A stretch of DNA of 64,000 nt from assembly GCA_024036415.1 (NCBI GenBank), contig JAMWET010006778.1, positions 718,501 through 782,500 of the forward strand, read 5' to 3'. The translations under genes and the position numbers were made by a program. Shown piece after piece: positions 1-12,490 of the stretch. The DNA comes from Prochilodus magdalenae (taxonomy: Eukaryota; Chordata; Actinopteri; Characiformes; Prochilodontidae). Numbering within the stretch: position 1 is the first letter of the stretch; each line of letters starts with the position of its first letter. The notes under the pieces were generated by a model, which had not been told where the DNA came from, did no database searches, and saw only the letters and a program-made list of their open reading frames with translations.

Positions 1-305
1 TGTGTTCAAGTCCCAACTCATAGCCTCAGCCAACTGAGATACCAGCGTTGATATAGAAAACATACAGTGTAGATGGTGCAAACGCTTAGGCATTGTAGAA
101 GACATATGAACATATTTTCATATAGAAAACCAAAAAACATGTCATTTGACTTGGAGTCTTCAAACAGTTACATATGGCGGTGTTGAGTTTTTCCAGTTTA
201 GTGGATCGACATGCAACTAGCAATGGGTTTTGTCATTAACTTATATTTTAATTTTTCTTAAAGAAAAACACATTTAAAATGTACATATATTTATGTTAAA
301 TAAAT

Positions 306-403
306 ATATAATATAATATAATATAATATAATATAATATAATATAATATAATATAATATAATATAATATAATATAATATAATATAATATAATATAATATA
401 ATA
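306..403. repeat. (TATAA)n microsatellite
   Basis: Roughly twenty uninterrupted copies of a TATAA pentamer lie in AT-rich flanks. The lack of point changes suggests a young, length-variable locus. Confidence 0.97.
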
Positions 404-1599
404 CTTTCTTCTTTTGGACTTTCAGTTACTTAACAGATCCTTAGATTATGGTAAGATCCTAAGGTAATTCTTAATATTCATGATTAGAATAGGAATAGTC
501 ACAGAAGTCACAGCTCTACTTTGCCTGGCTCATTCTGAATTGAGCTCATAATTGTTGCCTGAGCTGTTTAATCCTTGGTTGAGTTCCGCTGTGCCTTTTG
601 ACTTCATTACTGCATCTGAATGACGCTGAGTGTGCACTTTAGCAGCAGCAGCCCAGCCCAAAGTAGGAAAGCTTTAGACACAGTCAGTTGAAATGGAACG
701 TTTAGTTCATCGCTGTGCAAGCAGTAGCTACTACAGTAAGGCAGTAGCGTAATCTAAACTGATATTGCTCTGTGGTGGGGTGGGGTGGGGGGAGGGAGGG
801 AGTGAGAAGCAATTTAGGTGCATTTTACAAGTTCTCTGTCACAAAAGATGAAAAGACAAAAGTAGAAAAACCAGCAAAAATTACAGTAGAAATGAGGAAA
901 ACTTGCTGCACTCTTACACGGATTACGTGTCGAGCTGGATACATCAAAGCAATTGTGAAGATATAAACAATTAACCATTGGACTGGGAATACGTTCATAA
1001 ATAATGTATTTCTTGCCTTCTTTTTCTCTTAGAAAATAAGTTCTGGAATGAATAACCTTATATAGATCTAAAAGTTTTCATGCTGTGAATTGACACACAA
1101 GATATTAGCCTTTCCCCCAAAGGCCACCAGAAGAAAAGAAAAAAGGAATAGCAATGACATTCATGCCTAACCAAACAGACAGACAATTACTGCAAAGAGG
1201 AAGCTAGGAGCCAAATGTTTGGAAACCTATAATAACCATATTATTTGTAACCAGTGCTGCAGATATGAAGCTAAACTTCAAAAAGAACCACCCCGCCCCC
1301 CCAAAAAAGACCACAACAAGGCCTAACCGCAATGACTGTATTGTTCAAAAACTTAAACAAACTCTGCGTCTAGCATCGCAGGATTTTTGCCTTTATTAAT
1401 CAGCATGTGTGCAGAGATGTATGTAATATATTGTATTTAATTACTCAGCATTAGCTGCTATTGTCTTTTTATCTCTAAAAATGTCCACATGAGTCATTAC
1501 ATCGTAAACCCCTATACAGAGTGATTTCATGTAAGCATTAAAATTAATGTATTAGCTCCAACAAGTCCTTCATGGCTGTTCTATTTTCCAGCATGGCAG
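404..1599. other. No gene seen; unique AT-rich sequence
   Basis: I see no recognisable repeat or gene here apart from the G-rich run at 777-800. A 64-codon open frame at 772-966 begins in that G-run and shows no domain, so I treat it as chance. Confidence 0.55.
777..800 (+). other. G-quadruplex-forming motif
   Basis: Twenty-four bases read G4-T-G4-T-G6-A-G3-A-G3. That gives five G-runs separated by single-base loops, well inside the usual G3+N1-7 rule. The single-nucleotide loops predict a stable parallel quadruplex on the plus strand. There is no gene context to assign a role. Confidence 0.8.
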
Positions 1600-1830
1600 T
1601 GAAGAGAAGATATTAGTGTGAGTGTCTCTTCTCTCCGAGCTGGCAGTTCCTCCTCCCCTATAGCCGACAGAGGTGGAGCCACCTTGCAAGTTGCATGCAG
1701 TGAATCAAGCTTGTTAGCTGGCGCACCTGGCAGTGATTAGCCAGGCTTTGAAAAACCCACTGTGCGTTTTACTGTGATTCATGCTACCAGGCTGTTAAAC
1801 GCTGAAATTCGAAGTTAAATTTCAAAGAGG
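1600..1830. other. Possible conserved noncoding block
   Basis: This is a GC-richer, repeat-free stretch with mixed composition, unlike the AT-rich flanks. It has E-box-like and homeodomain-like words and no open frame of note. It is called only on composition and absence of repeats; alignment to other fish would decide. Confidence 0.25.
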
Positions 1831-3907
1831 GGTTGTAAAGAAGGAAAGACAAGTTCTTTAGATTTAGGCCAGTGCAGGGACCAACAACGTTCTGTGGTTT
1901 GGTGGCTTGGTTTTCCTCACTGTCAGTTGTCTCCCCTTATAAAGCAGTATTCCATCTGTGCCATATGTTGCATGCATACATAATAGGCCATATAATGTTA
2001 GACCATATAATGGTGGTATGCAAGGGTTCAATAGGAGAGCAAGCTCATTTAGGACAAACAGAAAAAATGTTATTTATAGAAAAAGTTAATAGTATTGCAA
2101 ATACAGGGCAAATCACAGTATAATTAGAAAAATGTATGAAATGTAATAAAATATTTCTCATTAAACTGTAAATATATAAGCAATGTCATTCAGAGGGTTT
2201 TGATGTGAAATGTACTAAACTAGAACGCTTTCTAAATCTGAACTGGGAAATTTATTACATGAAATGGTTTGTTGACTGATGCCTAAGACATTATTGTACA
2301 GCCATTTTGATATAAGGTTTTGGGCCACAACTGCATATTCAGTTATAGAGCACATTAAAAGTAGTACTTACAGGTTTTTTCTCCTGCAGCAACATTATAT
2401 ATTTAAACTCTCAGGACACATAAATTAGCACTAACTTACAGCATCAATAAATATGTTGGGATATACAGAGGATAGCTGCTTGTATTTGAATTGTTAAGAT
2501 GTAAACAGTCATTCAGACTGATTACTTGCCAGTAGAGTGATGGGAACCAGGGGCCATAAAACAGAACTGATGTGTTTGGTTAAGATCTGACGCTCATTTA
2601 AGAATTTTTAGCAGATTTGTATTATTGAAGCAAATCTCACAATCTTACAGCATCTTATCTTAAATCAGGAAATCAACTGACAATCAAGAGTCACGTCTGC
2701 CAACAAGCAACCTGACACCAGCCTGACACCTATTATAAACAAAATCAAAGTAAGCTGGTACACTGGAACTTATGAATGTTGTGAGAGTGCTGTTTATCAG
2801 AGCGTTGACGCTTTTCTGTCTCAGGTTTATTTCTTAAATGCTTTACATGACAGCTTTGAGATAAAACAGACTAATACTGTCTTTTCATTATTTACCACCA
2901 TCACTGTGATATCTTATCTGTAATATCTTTTTTATTAACATTTTATCATAACATAATAAGAGGGGATGGTGGTGTGCAATTTTACAAGTAAAAGCATAAT
3001 TTATCAGTTTCGATAAGTGTAATGTCCATATGGTAATTATAGTGAGCTATGCTGTCTGTCACTGCATTAAATGAAATTAGGAGACTGCTGGGCTTGTCAA
3101 GACAATATTTAGTAAATGATAGGACATTTCTGTATTAACAACAGTTTTAACTGTAGTTATTATAAGATTAAAAAAAATTAAGAACTTGTAAACAATTGTG
3201 AAATAGAATAGAATGTTATGGCTTAAAAGTGTGATTAACTGTGCTATACCAAAGATCTACTGTACATTAGAGACATTATGACTCCTGGATCATATCACCA
3301 CCACTGTGAAAAAATCTCTCAAGTTTCAGATTATTACTTCCACCTCATTACAGCACCAACAACAACCTGGACCAGGATGTGCCCAGGTTTTCTTATTTGC
3401 CCCGAATTCTTACCTTGCCATCCAAATCTTTTAGCAGAAATCGAGACTCATCAGATCAGCCAAGGTTTTCCAGACCGCAAGTGTCCAGTTTTGGTGAGCC
3501 TGCATGAATTGTTGCTTCAGTTGTCTGTTCTTACCTGACTTGAGTGGTCATCTGCTGCTGTAGCCCATCTGCTTTAAGGTTCACATGCGTGTTTAGAGAT
3601 GCTTTTTTGCATAACTTGGTCATAATGAGTGGTCATTTGGGTTATGATGCCCTTCTATCAACTTGGACCAGTTTGGCAATTCTCTTCTGGCCTCTTGCAC
3701 CTCTCCTCCTTATTTTGATGCGGTTTAAAAATGTTCACAGGATATTTCCACACAAGCAAATAACAGATGATTTTGCTGACTAATGTGTACAAAGTAATAC
3801 ACCCCTCTTAGTCTGTTATGTCTTTTATGATCTTCAAGGTGTTTTGGCATCCTGTATTGGATGAACATGGTCTGAGGTCCTTCAACTGGAGTACACAAGC
3901 CTGCACC
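1831..3907. other. No gene seen; 2 kb AT-rich intergenic DNA
   Basis: The sequence is mostly AT-rich, with TAAT words but no repeat I recognise. Short open frames of 86 codons (3278-3538) and 79 codons (3544-3783) lie end to end in different frames. They have no domain, no splice context and no composition shift, so I do not call them genes. Confidence 0.55.
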
Positions 3908-3941
3908 CTCTCTCCCTGTGTCTCTCTGTCTCTCTCTCATG

Positions 3942-4006
<65 letters not shown>

Positions 4007-4012
4007 GTCTCT
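3908..4012. repeat. (CT)n microsatellite and CT-rich tract
   Basis: A long uninterrupted CT run (about 3951-4004) is preceded by imperfect TCTC/TGTC units. It produces spurious Leu/Ser-rich frames on the plus strand and Arg/Glu-rich frames on the minus strand. Confidence 0.96.
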
Positions 4013-4400
4013 GATGAGTCAGCCCATTCTCCCACTCCTCAGCCCTCCTGTTTGTTTGGGATTTGTGGGCTCGGCCAGGAAAAGAAAAAAACAGCAGCTG
4101 AGAGGGAGGGAAAAAGGTACGGCGGGAAAGGGGGAAAAAAGAAATGTTGTTCAATATTTGGAAGTCTTCTGCCTGTCTGCTTAAATATTGCCCCGCGGCT
4201 GTCGGGACGGAGCTGAGAACAAGGGCTTCAGTAAGGCTGACAGGGAGATCTCTGTGGCGATGAGGCGGAGTGTTTATCTGTCTGTCTGATGGTTTATCGG
4301 ACTGTCAAATTATCCTTCTCTGCAAACACCGTGGCGCTCCGTGAATGTAAATCATATGGCCCACCTTAATCACGTGATTTCAGGAGCCGTTGGTGCATGT
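4013..4400. other. Possible conserved noncoding block
   Basis: This is mixed-composition, CpG-containing, repeat-free DNA just after the CT tract. It includes an AP-1-like TGAGTCA at the start and a CACGTG E-box near 4372. No coding signature is seen. It is a candidate regulatory element by appearance only. Confidence 0.25.
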
Positions 4401-4869
4401 GGTTAGGGTACCTAATTAGCTGTAGACTTATGACTATTTTCATACACACTTGTAGAATATGCCTTCAAAACTGACCTTGTAATATGGATAAACATTGTAT
4501 GTTTTGATGTTTCATCAAAAGTTTTTGAGACACTGCTTTTTTTGAAATGGTTGAATTTCCCTGAAGGCCATTTGTGAAATCTGTTTGGCTTTAACAACAA
4601 AACAGTCAAAATCATTTTAACATGAAGACTTGTACACCTCTATTTCCCTATAGAGCTAAAAGGGCTGTTTCTCTTACTACTGCTTTAAACCTGATATATG
4701 GAAATGACTGCTTGAACGGTACCTGATTCAAAAGCAGCCTGGGCTGAAACCCTCATCCTATCTTTAGCATTGATGGATGGCTCTAAACTGCTGTAGACTG
4801 AAATAGCAGATATGAGTTATATATGATGTGATATCATAAAAACCATAGCCACTAACCACTCTTGACAAT

Positions 4870-5410
4870 TCTATACAACAAAAAAAGAATCTCAGAATGC
4901 ACAAAATGTCGAAACCTTGAGGCTAGTGGGCTACAACAGAAGAAAGCCACAACAGGTTCCACTGTCAGCCAAGAACAGAAAGCTGAGGTTGCAGTGGGCA
5001 CAGGCTCACCAAAACTGGACAGTTGAAGACTAAAAGAACAAAGTCTGATCGGATGAGTCTTGATTTCTACAGAAGCACACAGATAGTCAGGTCAGACTCT
5101 TTTGCCAACAGCATAAATTCATGGGCCCAACTTGCCAGTCCAGGCTGGTGAAGGTGGTCTAATGGTGTGGGGGATGTGTGCTTGGTACTCTTTGGGCTTG
5201 TCAATACCCCTAATCATTGCTTCACACCCACGTCCAGCATAATAATGCATTTTACAAAGCAAGTCATCTCATTCTGGTTTTATGAAAATTACAGTGAGTT
5301 CAGTATTCTTCAGTGGCCTTTCCAGCCACCAGATACGGATCAAATAGAACATCTTTGGGATGTGGTAAAAATATTGCATTTAAAAAAATCTGCAATTGCA
5401 TGATGCGGTG
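4870..5410 (+). pseudogene. Tc1-like transposase relic (central to C-terminal part)
   Basis: Three frames together carry a decayed Tc1/mariner transposase, the DDE-type enzyme that cuts and pastes its own element. A DES triplet at 5052-5060 is followed at once by TGA where the Tc1 family usually has Arg (DESRF), consistent with CGA-to-TGA decay at a CpG. Around 5155-5175 a VWG/LG segment follows, matching the family's VMVWG block. The C-terminal signature is still legible in one frame at about 5270-5365, with LQWP, then PP-D, then IEHLWDVV (family form WPPQSPDLNPIEHLWD). The region of the second catalytic Asp (family DNAPCH) reads NNA-type sequence, so the site is lost. No intact frame remains. 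Similarity is from memory of the family. Confidence 0.82.
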
Positions 5411-5805
5411 ATGTCAACATGAGCAGAGTAGCCTTTATCATAAATAATGATTGACATTGATGAACTAATGTTTTCATTTCCAAAATGTGTGTTTTCCCCA
5501 CAAGTTCCAGCATAATGCAGTACATCTGTATTTTTTCATGTATGTAACTGTGTATGTTTGAGTTATGTGAGTTTGAGTAATGATATCATTGTTATGACAT
5601 TGTCAAAATGGACTGTTCCATCATTTGCTTTAATAAAATAAACAGAATTATTTGAAATACAGTCTTTCAAGGCAAGGGAATTTTCTAAATCTCAAATACC
5701 TTTTAAACCAAGTTGGTAGCACTATCCAAATATAAAGTATATTAAAAATGTATTGAAACAATGTCAAAATATTAGATGTCTCCAAACTTTTGATGTGCTG
5801 CTGAT
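5411..5805 (+). mobile_element. Probable 3' part and terminal repeat of the Tc1-like relic
   Basis: AT-rich sequence follows the transposase relic and ends near 5775-5795 in GTCTCCAAACTTTTGATG. This is the style of terminal inverted repeat found on many fish Tc1-like elements (GG-CACCTCCAAACTTTTG-type ends). The left terminal repeat was not located with confidence. Confidence 0.4.
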
Positions 5806-5829
5806 GGTTTTATGGACGGGCTAGTCATG

Positions 5830-6725
5830 CCGTACATTAGCACGTTACGCATGCGCAGCAGAGGTTTGAAGTTATATGAGCCTGTAATGTTGCTGGAAGA
5901 AATATAAGAAGCATAAAGTGTAGCGACAGAGGCGCATTATTTTTAACAGACACATCACAGTCACACATCAAAAAGCTCCGGCCTGGAGCTGTTGCATTTT
6001 GAGCAGAGAAAACCACTCGCTGGGCCAAAACCAACAGCGACGGGCCGGCTGTCAGCACAGCCAGTCGCTCCAACATTATGAGCTTGTTCGACTCGCACCT
6101 TTTTCACTGAGGCTGCACTTCATAAACCCCGATCCTACAGGTTCCCGCGCAGATTGACAGAAACTTTCATTAAAATCAGATCACGGCGTATGAAAATATC
6201 CTCTGTTGAAAATCTCGATTCCACGCGGGTTAACCCTGCAAATAACCTGCAAACAAAAATAAATCCTCTATCAGTGCCATGATTCATAAGCTCGCGGGTC
6301 GTTGTCGTAAAGTGTCAGGAAGGATCACGGCTTGTCAATGGAGTCAAACGCCAGTGGTCCTGTCGTAAATCATTGCAACGGCACAAAACAGAGGAATATC
6401 GTAAATATTTTACATGAAATTCAAAGGAATATAAAATATAACCCACACTGAAAGGCCTTTACGGTGATTAAGCGATTTGGCAAAATAGCCTAACCAGAAT
6501 AAATTATTTTTATACTTGGTGCAATGAAGTCGTGCCCGGCTGTGTGTCTTGGGCAGCGGCCAGGGCATAAAATTCACTTCCATTTAGCCTCAGAAACGGT
6601 TGCTAAGGAGTCGCTGTATTGACCAAACACAGCATTCGCTCCCTGCCATTCAGACGAGCGTCTCAGATTGTCACAACTGTGTTATTCATCGCTCTTGACA
6701 CGCTCGGGAAGAATATATAAGCACC
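5830..6725. promoter_or_regulatory. CpG-rich block with TATA-like box, possible regulatory element
   Basis: By eye count about 30 CpGs lie between 6090 and 6725, far above the surrounding CpG-depleted DNA. This suggests a region protected from methylation. An NRF1-like ACGCATGCGCAG sits near 5846-5857. A good TATA box, TATATAAG, lies at about 6714-6721, with CpG-containing sequence upstream. No repeat was recognised and no long open frame follows downstream. It could be an unmethylated distal enhancer, the promoter of an unannotated noncoding RNA, or a chance TATA in a conserved element. Confidence 0.35.
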
Positions 6726-7182
6726 GTGTTTGACAAGTGTAAACAGACACCCTAACGTGCTACCCCAAAGAAGCCCGTTACAGTCACTTCCAGACCGAGA
6801 AAAAGAAAAAAAATACACCCAGACTTTCCACCCTCTTCCTCGTCTGCACTCTCTCTCTCACTCTGCTTTATCGCCCGTGTCATTCATATGGTCTACTTTC
6901 TGCAATGGTGTGTTCAAGTGTATCCATGCTGATTCTAAAGCTTTCATCTGCATAGAGCCCTTTGATCTTCTGACTGCTGATTAGAAAATGGAAAATAGCT
7001 TCCTATAGTGTGCCTCCAGTTCATGTTTCTTTGAATCGCTCTCAGTCTACACCCTAAGTTGTGTTATGAGATTGCTTAATGAGTGCCTAAGGAGGATGGC
7101 TGTTTGAGTGCATTGGGAAGGTTTCCTATAAATGCCAGAACGGCCCCTTTAAAGGGATGCCATAGGAGAAATCTGGTTTCCT
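6726..7182. other. No gene seen
   Basis: Mixed composition without a recognised repeat. An 84-codon frame overlaps this stretch but shows no domain or codon signature. Confidence 0.5.
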
Positions 7183-7260
7183 AAAGCAGGGGTTTTCAAA
7201 CTGTGGGTGGCAACCCACGAGAGGGTCACAGCATGGGGAACAGGGGGTGGCAAGGAAGGC
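7183..7260. mobile_element. Possible hAT-type element end
   Basis: CAGGGGTTTTCAAACTGTGG followed by GTGGCAACCCA resembles the CAGNGGTTCTCAAACTG termini of nonautonomous hAT-like elements in vertebrates. No matching opposite end or 8-bp target duplication was found, so this is a fragment at best. Confidence 0.35.
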
Positions 7261-7802
7261 GATGTGTATATACATTTGCATGCAAAAGACTGGGGGCCTC
7301 TGGTCAAATTACATGTTTGTTGTGAAACTAAATTAACACGTCCTCTACAGAGAACACACTTTACTGCAGACTTATTAATGCATAATTACTGTTTGTTTGC
7401 TGAACCATATGGGGAACATGCAATATGCAATAGAGTACATTTAATTTTTATATGTTTCCTGTTAAATTGGACACTAGAATTCAGATTTCAGAAGAATGCC
7501 ATATTTAACATGATGCAATCTACTATACCCCATGCCAAGGATATCCATAATTCATTTGACTTTTGCTAGTGGGTGCTAACATTATCTAAGCTTGATCACT
7601 TACATTGTTTACCCTTATTGGTTTAGGAATTATATCTTGCCTTGGCTTACTTTAACCTCAACTGTAGACATTTCCTCTTGGTAATCTTTTTGAAGATATA
7701 TTAAAATAATGAGAGCCTCAACCAGCAGTAGAGGTTTGGACCCAGACGTGAAGGTCAATGCAATCGATAAAGCAAGGGGAAATCTATGTATGTTCACATA
7801 TA
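7261..7802. other. No gene seen
   Basis: A 120-codon frame (7207-7569) runs through most of this. It starts inside the hAT-like end and encodes nothing I recognise. It may be interior of a decayed element. Confidence 0.45.
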
Positions 7803-7880
7803 TCCAGTTGTGTTGACACTTTAGGCTGTAAAGTTTGACTAGACAGTGTTAAACCAGTCAGGCCATTTTGTCCAAGCCAC
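7803..7880 (+). repeat. Diverged direct repeat, copy 1
   Basis: About 75 bases match 8614-8690 with scattered substitutions. Shared blocks include GACAGTGTT-AACC-GTCAG and CCATTTTGT. The family is unknown to me; the two copies are about 800 bases apart in the same orientation. Confidence 0.65.
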
Positions 7881-8613
7881 TTAATCTCACTAGTGGGTCA
7901 CAGTGTTGGGATAAGTGGGTTTCAGTGTGGGGAAGTGGCTCATGAGGAGGCTGCATTGATGCGCACAACTAAATGCAAAATATCGCTTGGCTGACCAGGA
8001 ACGAGTCCTAAGTCAGAGGATAAGTTAGACGCCTCATAGCTACAGTAAAGCGCAGCTTCAGTGGCCAGCCCTCTCCACTTTATTGCTGTGGTGTTGCATA
8101 GCTCAAGCAGCTAGCCAAAGAGGCCTGTGAGAAGCCTTGTAACCAAGAAAGAGATTTGACACCTGAGTAAGGGTCCAGCCTGGTAGCCTTCATAGCTTTG
8201 ATGATGCCTTCCAAAGGCAGTCAACCCAGGCAGCCTTTAAGCTGCAAGGGAAACTCACTGTTGGCTGCTACCTTGACTGATACATTAGCAACTCCCCAGC
8301 CAAATCTAACTGACAACAGGGAACAGAAAACTTTTATATGATGTCCAACTAAATATTAATGACATGCCTTCATATTAAGGGTAAGAACTAAATAGATTAA
8401 GTCTAAAACAACTACCTGTTATTACAGCCTCACTCTATATGTAACTGTGTTTAATAGTGTACCTGCACCCACCAACCTAAAAGCAGGAGCAGTTTAACAT
8501 TTACTTTGGCTAGAATATCGTTAGCCTGGGCTCTGATCAAAGCCTAAGTGCCATTGTATTATAAAAGCAAGGGAAAACCATTTCAACGTGTTCCGCTGTA
8601 AATTTCCATGCAT

Positions 8614-8690
8614 GTCCAATTTTGATGACACATTAGTCTGTAATGTTTGGCTGGACAGTGTTGAACCGGTCAGCCCATTTTGTTCCCATC
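8614..8690 (+). repeat. Diverged direct repeat, copy 2
   Basis: Partner of 7803-7880 (see there). The match begins near TCCAATTTTGATGACAC and ends just after CCCATTTTGTTCCCA. Confidence 0.65.
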
Positions 8691-11600
8691 GTCTGGTCCC
8701 CAGATACAAGCACACCATCTTCCCAAATAGGAAATTTCCTACATTTTGGAGAAAGAAAAAAGAGGAAAGGAAAAAAGGGAAAAGTCAGAGCCACCCAGGA
8801 TTTTGGAGGAGGCGAGGGCACCGCATGCTGCACCGACATCCAACCACTTCACAGGCCTGCGCTGGGGCATGTGGACACAGTTGGTACTGAGCAGAAAACG
8901 TCCAGTGTCCCATCCCTCCGTCAGCTGGTTTCTCGCTGTTTTTGCTGATATTTAGGACAGTAAGACCCTGTCTGCATGCCATTTAATATTACTCTATAAT
9001 TTGTGTTATTCTTACATTTGTGTCCTGTATTTGCATTCACGGATCTCTGTTAAGAAAGCAACGACAGTAGCTCAGAAACTTATTTATAAGTAGACCTACA
9101 ACATAGGTATTTGTTAATGTGCTTGTTGTCTAGAGTATGTCTCTATTTGGATAGCCTACTCGTGAAGCTTTGTAGAAGTTTAAATTGCCTTTAACTTCCA
9201 TTTAACTAAATGTCCCATTGGTTAACTGCTAATCTGGACCAAAACTGAACCCTCACTATAACTTCAACCTATAAACCTAGTTTTAACCCTAAACTCCCAA
9301 ATCTTTACCCCGACACTGCTCTTACTTGGTTCTAACCCTAAACTTGGTTCTATCCCTGTTCCAGGTCTCAAACCCAACACTATAGGGAAACAATTGAGTT
9401 TCACCATTTTTGTTAACAATTTGAACATCTATTGGAGGCTTTCCAGATGAATTTGAACCGAAGTATCAGGCACATACATTACTAAATACATTTAGACCGC
9501 CTTATTTAATGATAATGTCACACTAGCACATCTAATTTACAAAAATGCTTCTTTAAAGGAGCTTTTCCCATCCGGGCCTAATGGTGGTATGTGGCAACCG
9601 GGCCCCCTAAAATTTCCATTGGGGCCATCGTATAATTACTGTTAGGTTATATGTTAGGTTAGGTTATATGCTAGTGGGTGCAGTGACATGCCCCAACTTG
9701 TTTAAGACATAACCACAGAAAAGTAAACAAGCAGATTGACATTGTTTCAGGGAGGGTAGCGGTGTTTTTAAACCTTCCCAGTTCAACTTGTGTCTTTTTA
9801 AATGAGTCTAACTGAAGTTGTTGCTTTATTCTTGAAGGAGTTTCTATGTGCAGCATGTGTGTGGGTGTGAGGATGTGAGATGAAACATGAGGAGTTAAGT
9901 TTGTGTGTGGGTCTTTTGCGTGTCTTAGGTGTGTGTGTGTCTGTGCATGCGTGTATGTGTGTGGAGAAGCTGCCCATCCTGCATGGAGTGCCAGCACCCG
10001 CTGGCCTTGCCAAAGAAAACTGTGGTCGGAAGAGTGCGCTAATAGAGCATGATGCACATCACCTGAAACTAGAATCATCTGCAACCGAGAAACCGCAGCA
10101 GGCTGCCGTCCTCTACGGCTCCCCCGCTAACTCTGGCCAGAAGCTGGAGGGCCGTCCCCAAGCCCCCCTAAACTCCCTCACTCCTTCCGCTTCTATTCCC
10201 CACCGGGACCTCCAGTAGCTTGGCTGCTTCTGCTCACGTGCCCGGGAAAAGCAAAGGCGCTGCTATTTGCTGTGGACGTTGGCTTAAACTAAAAATGCAC
10301 ATGCCATTTCAACTACTATTTAGTACTAGCATTTAGTACTATTATTTACTACTAGTTTTGGATGGCCCTTTTATCTGAAAAGTTTTATCAGAAAATGGAC
10401 CACTGGAAATGGTCGAAAGCCAATTGGAAAATTTGCCAATTGTTAGTTTGAATTGTGTAAATAAATACATATACAGAAATGACAAACACAATAGACAAGC
10501 AATGTTGAAATACTCCGAGGTAACAACTATTCAGCTTAAATGATGTATTATGTTCAGGAAGTCCCGTGGTTCTTGACCCTCCCAGTTCGGAGATGGGCTA
10601 TTAACACTTTCCTCTGACTTCACCTCTTCAAATTTCCAGCAGAAGATGTGCCAAACCCGTCTGCTGCATACAATCACTCTGCCCGGCACTCAGAGGCGCT
10701 GGTGCGTATCTCCCAAGACCTCCTCATGTTCTTAGAATACTTTTGACTGAGGCTGGCTGAAAGAGCCACTCATCTCCATGCCAAAAGTCACAGCTTTTAT
10801 GGAAAGTGTATGGGCCTTTCAAACTGCTTCATGCGTTCCCCTACTGTCTGGACCTTCTGGGTCCTCTCAAAGTCACGGTCATTGCTCTCATAATGGGTCC
10901 AGGAACAGACAGAGTTGGTCTGTGCAAAGCGTAAAGCATTGGCAGACGCTCCTCCTTGGATTAGGTGAAAGTGAGTAAAAGAACAGAGGCACAGACCTTT
11001 TGCTTTTGTTCACACTGTAAAGGATTTTTGAGCACAGTGGTCACTTTGGGGATCACAGTATATCATCCAGATTGTAAATTGGTTTTGCAACTTTTCACTT
11101 GTAACCTAGCAGGCTACTGATAGCAGATCTGTCTCAAATCTAATGTAAATTCATCGTGGAAGAACTGCAGTAATATATAGTATTGCCTAAATACAGATGC
11201 AAAAATATGGTTCATTCTGGGACATACAGGTCAAATTGTTTGTCAAAGGAGCTAAAATCTCAAAATTCTCTGTAATTTGCAGTTATTTTCACAGTAAATT
11301 GGATCTATAGTTTATGCGTTCCTGTGGATACTGAATACTGTAGTGAAGGGGTGGAGCTTCCTGGTTGTAGCAGTTCTTAATAAGTGTAAGTAATCCATAT
11401 ACAGTTCATGGACAGTTCATTTTATTGAGATTTTGTTACAATATGGATTTTTTAAGTCATACATTTGGAAGATGTAAACCTCTGAAAGCATTTTAGATGG
11501 TCTGTTATTTCAGCCATGACTGTGGTTTTAGTAGTTTATCTGGCATATCTAGTTAAAATAATATTTCAGCTTTACAGTCTTAACATTTATCGTTGGTACA

Positions 11601-12052
11601 TATGCTCAGCAAATAATTAGTTGACCAAATACTTACACTCAGGAGGAATCACCCGACAGGAATCAAACTAGGTGGGTAGGTTTGACTTTGTGAGACATGT
11701 GACTGATTCAAGGAAGGGACCTTATCACTGTACCTGACTGACACAGCCGTGATTGTGGACATTAAGCAAGCAGAGCTCAATAAATAGCCCATATCAGTCT
11801 AAATTTATCATCATTTATAGTAGTAGAACAGAGGACCTTGACAGAGCTGTCTTTGCTCAATAGCACTTCACACATTTGATAAACAGAGAACAGTGGAAAA
11901 ATACAGTAATAAATACAGAAATTGACTGTATCTATATTCATATATCTGTTTAGCACCTTTCCTGGCTCTTTATTATCATTATCATTTTTATAATTATTAT
12001 TATTATGGTTATTATAGTCTGTGTTCTTGTTACATATCATAAACATGCTCTC
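8691..12052. other. No gene seen; 3.4 kb of intergenic DNA
   Basis: GC-richer patches at about 8740-8990 and 9960-10230 stand out from AT-rich surroundings. A tract at about 9240-9365 is rich in CCTAAAC/AACCCTA-like words and resembles degenerate telomere-type sequence. A 112-codon plus frame (9880-10218) runs through the second GC patch. It begins in GT-rich simple sequence and has no recognisable domain, so I do not call it. From 10.3 to 12.0 kb I see only AT-rich unique sequence. Confidence 0.5.
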
Positions 12053-12108
12053 TCACCAAGACAAATTCCTTGTATGTGTGACATGCTTGGTGAAATAAAG
12101 ACTCTGGT
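12053..12108 (+). mobile_element. LINE 3' end fragment
   Basis: ACAAATTCCTTGTATGTGTG-ACATGCTTGGTGAAATAAAG is the recurrent 3' terminal motif of a fish non-LTR retrotransposon group (TACTTGG-AATAAA then TTCTGA repeats). Only the tail is clear. Upstream sequence from about 11.77 kb may be its 3' untranslated part, but I cannot show it. Confidence 0.55.
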
Positions 12109-12455
12109 TTAAAGCTCATGATAAACTTGCTTCCAGTAAATTAATAATAGGGTTACAAGAATGTTAGTTTTCTCTTCATTTCCAGATTCATACCTCCAAG
12201 CCAAGTCCATTGAGGACATCTGCTACTGTAAGGTCTCTGATGCTCTATTAAGACAGACATTTTAATATAGATATGGGTTTAGGAAAACCAAACTTCAGTG
12301 CAACTACGAATGTTCTTGAAAGTATGGAGCTGATGATAAACAGTAATGAAGTTCCATTAATAGCTTCATGATCTAGCTGGCATAGCACCACCCCCAACAT
12401 CTTTCTCCTGGTGTGACTATGCAGGCTAGACATTCCACTTCTATCTGTCCCTGTG

Positions 12456-12490
12456 CCACACACACACACACACACACATACACAAAACAC
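12456..12490. repeat. (CA)n microsatellite
   Basis: About eleven CA units, ending in imperfect CATACACAAAACAC. Confidence 0.95.

Noticed and set aside
3818..4216. 132-codon frame rich in Leu and Ser, and its Arg/Glu mirror
   Set aside because: Translation of the CT microsatellite in both directions.
9240..9365. Interstitial telomere repeat
   Set aside because: CCTAAAC/AACCCTA words are present but not in register as TTAGGG arrays.
9880..10218. 112-codon plus frame in a GC-richer patch, considered as an exon
   Set aside because: It starts in GT-rich simple sequence, has no domain or convincing splice sites, and a competing minus frame of 137 codons overlaps it.
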